Source: Rhodoblastus acidophilus
Lineage (GTDB): Bacteria; Pseudomonadota; Alphaproteobacteria; Rhizobiales; Beijerinckiaceae
Length of the DNA stretch: 64,000 bases
Direction of reading: 5' to 3'
Assembly (NCBI RefSeq): GCF_025961575.1
Contig: NZ_JAOQNX010000022.1
Location: 26,143 to 90,142 of the forward strand
The notes under the pieces were generated by a model that was given only the letters and a program-made list of their open reading frames with translations, did not search any database and was not told the origin of the DNA. The translations under genes and the position numbers were made by a program. Positions 62,732 to 64,000 of the stretch are shown here, piece after piece. Positions within the stretch are counted from its first letter, which is position 1; each line of letters begins with the position of its first letter.

Positions 62732-63737
62732 CGCCCGCACCCGGCTGAAAAAGGTTTTGGCGCACGAGACGGTCGATCGCCCGCCCTGCATCTGCCCCGG
62801 CGGCATGATGAACATGGTCACGCATGAGCTCATGCGGCGCGCCGGCATTTTTTGGCCGGACGCCCATCGGGACGTCGGGCAAATGGCGCGCCTCGCGGCG
62901 GCGGCGTTCGACGCCGAATGTTTCGACAATATCGGCTTGCCCTTCTGCATGACCGTCGAGGCGGAAGCGCTGGGGGCGCGGGTCGATTTGGGCTCGGAGA
63001 CGGTCGAGCCGCACGTGGTCGGCTATCCCCTGCGCTCCGTGTCGGAAGCCGATCTCTTGCCCTCGTTCGATCCCGATGCGGGGCGCGCCGGCGTGGTGTT
63101 GCGCGCGCTGGCGCTGGCGCGGCGCGAGGGCGTTCCCGTCATCGGCAATCTCACGGGACCGATGAGTCTGGCCGGCAGCCTGATCGAGCCCGGCGCGCTC
63201 TACAAGGCCTTGCGCCGGCAGCCTGAGGCGGCGCGGCGCCTGCTTGACCGCCTCTGCGACGATCTGCTCGCCTTCGGGTTGCGCCAACTCCAAGCGGGCG
63301 CGGATGTCATCGCCATTTCCGACCCCAGCGGCACCGCGGAAATCCTTGGGCCGGATCTGTTCGCGGCTTTCGAAATTCCGGCCCTCAACCGGATCGCCCG
63401 CGGCCTGCGCCAAAACTTTCCCGAAGCCGGCCTGATCGTCCACATCTGCGGCCATATGCGCCACGCCTTCCCGCTCCTGGAGGCGCTCGACTGCGACGCC
63501 ATCAGTTTCGACGCGGTGGTGCGCCTCGCCGAGGCCCGCCACCATCTGCCGGACAAGGCGCTGATGGGCGCTGTCAGCACGTTTGCGCTGGAACGGGGAA
63601 CGCCGGACAAAATCGCAGCCTTGACCCGCCATTGCCTGCGCGCGGGCGTCGACATTGTCGCGCCCGCCTGCGGCATGGGCAATGCCACGCCGCTGGCGAC
63701 GGTGCGGGCGATGCGCGATACGGTGCTGGCGATTTGA
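62724..63737 (+). CDS. UroD/MtaA-family methyltransferase-like protein 3
   Basis: A 337-residue full-length UroD-superfamily protein. The zinc-binding set is His240-x-Cys242 (VHICGHMRH) and Cys316 (VAPACGMGN), with the segment FCMTVEAEALGARVDLG shared with the second protein. It overlaps the corrinoid gene by 8 bases, so it probably acts directly on the corrinoid protein. In MtaA/MtbA-type enzymes this is the step from methylcob(III)amide to a thiol or other acceptor. The acceptor here is unknown, since coenzyme M is not expected in this organism. Confidence 0.84.
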   Translation: MLDARTRLKKVLAHETVDRPPCICPGGMMNMVTHELMRRAGIFWPDAHRDVGQMARLAAAAFDAECFDNIGLPFCMTVEAEALGARVDLGSETVEPHVVGYPLRSVSEADLLPSFDPDAGRAGVVLRALALARREGVPVIGNLTGPMSLAGSLIEPGALYKALRRQPEAARRLLDRLCDDLLAFGLRQLQAGADVIAISDPSGTAEILGPDLFAAFEIPALNRIARGLRQNFPEAGLIVHICGHMRHAFPLLEALDCDAISFDAVVRLAEARHHLPDKALMGAVSTFALERGTPDKIAALTRHCLRAGVDIVAPACGMGNATPLATVRAMRDTVLAI

Positions 63738-63759
63738 GACGGGACCGGACACCCCGCGG

Positions 63760-63773
63760 GCCGCCGGGGCGGC
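63760..63773 (+). terminator. Possible terminator after the corrinoid operon
   Basis: GCCGC-CGGG-GCGGC forms a short GC-rich hairpin followed by TCTTTAT, 22 bases after the last methyltransferase-like gene. The stem is only 5-6 bp, so it is a weak candidate. Confidence 0.4.
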
Positions 63774-64000
63774 TCTTTATCACGCGCCAGAGATTTCTTT
63801 TTGCTCCTCATGCCGAATTTTTAAGCAAATTTTGCCGAAAACATAGACAGCGCAGACCTTTGCATTTACGCACCCACGACGTAACCTAGCGCTTAGAGTT
63901 GGCGGCTAGGCCGTGTGGACGAATTTGAGCTGGGCGGCATTTTAGGTATTTCCCCGTTGAATCAAGCGTGATTCATGAGGTTCCGACCGAATCGGAGGCC
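63774..64000. other. Right-edge stretch without a supported gene
   Basis: No complete gene. GAATCA-AGCG-TGATTC (63959-63974) is a perfect 6-bp inverted repeat followed at once by ATGAGG, which could be the start of a reading frame running off the window. The arrangement resembles the end of an insertion sequence, but I cannot confirm it. Confidence 0.35.

Noticed and set aside
1..64000. CRISPR arrays, rRNA genes, complete insertion sequences or prophage genes
   Set aside because: I saw no regularly spaced repeats, no rRNA sequence, and no transposase, integrase or phage structural proteins among the frames.

Overview
The window is GC-rich DNA from what looks like an alphaproteobacterium, probably a Hyphomicrobiales-type free-living or phototrophic organism. 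That is an inference from gene content and base composition, not a species call. It has three parts: an exopolysaccharide and type I secretion region (about 0.4-19.9 kb), an anaerobic formate/hydrogen and selenium island (about 20-53.6 kb), and a corrinoid methyltransferase-like cluster with ATP-driven iron-sulfur redox proteins (about 54-63.7 kb).

Region 1 encodes a Wzx/Wzy-type polysaccharide locus: a LuxR-family regulator, a Wza-like export protein, a nucleotide-sugar dehydratase/epimerase, a sugar aminotransferase, an initiating phospho-sugar transferase, a flippase, a glycosyltransferase, a polymerase/ligase, a Wzz-like protein, two unusual P-loop kinase-like proteins and a putative secreted hydrolase-like protein. 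A separate type I secretion pair (ABC protein plus HlyD-type adaptor) follows a large Gly/Ala/Asn-rich candidate cargo.

Region 2 opens with an electron-transfer pair (2Fe-2S flavoprotein reductase and a cytochrome b561/ethylbenzene-dehydrogenase-type haem protein) and a LysR regulator. It continues with a nearly complete hydrogenase-4 type formate hydrogenlyase operon on the minus strand: hyfA-B-C-D-E-F-G-H-I, hycH, hycI, a formate channel, yedE, a tusA-like gene and moaA. Divergent from it are hydN, selA, selD and a transglutaminase-like gene. Next, on the minus strand, come fdhF with an in-frame UGA, a dsrE-like gene, hypA, hypC and selB. Then come selC (tRNA-Sec), fdhD and a second fdhF in which the Sec codon is a Cys codon. 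Together these supply the formate dehydrogenase, the membrane NiFe hydrogenase, formate transport, metal and cofactor maturation, and selenocysteine synthesis and insertion.

Region 3 is divergent about a promoter carrying a perfect FNR-type box. On the minus strand are a cysteine desulfurase, a 2-hydroxyacyl-CoA-dehydratase activator-like ATPase and a double-cubane-type iron-sulfur protein. On the plus strand are a three-component ABC importer, three UroD/MtaA-family methyltransferase-like proteins and a corrinoid protein. I read it as an undescribed anaerobic methyl-transfer or demethylation pathway in which the ATPase/double-cubane pair may reduce the corrinoid; substrate and function are unproven. 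FNR-like boxes also lie at the hyfA/hydN, fdhF/selC and fdhD/fdhF promoters, so the island is probably controlled jointly by low oxygen.
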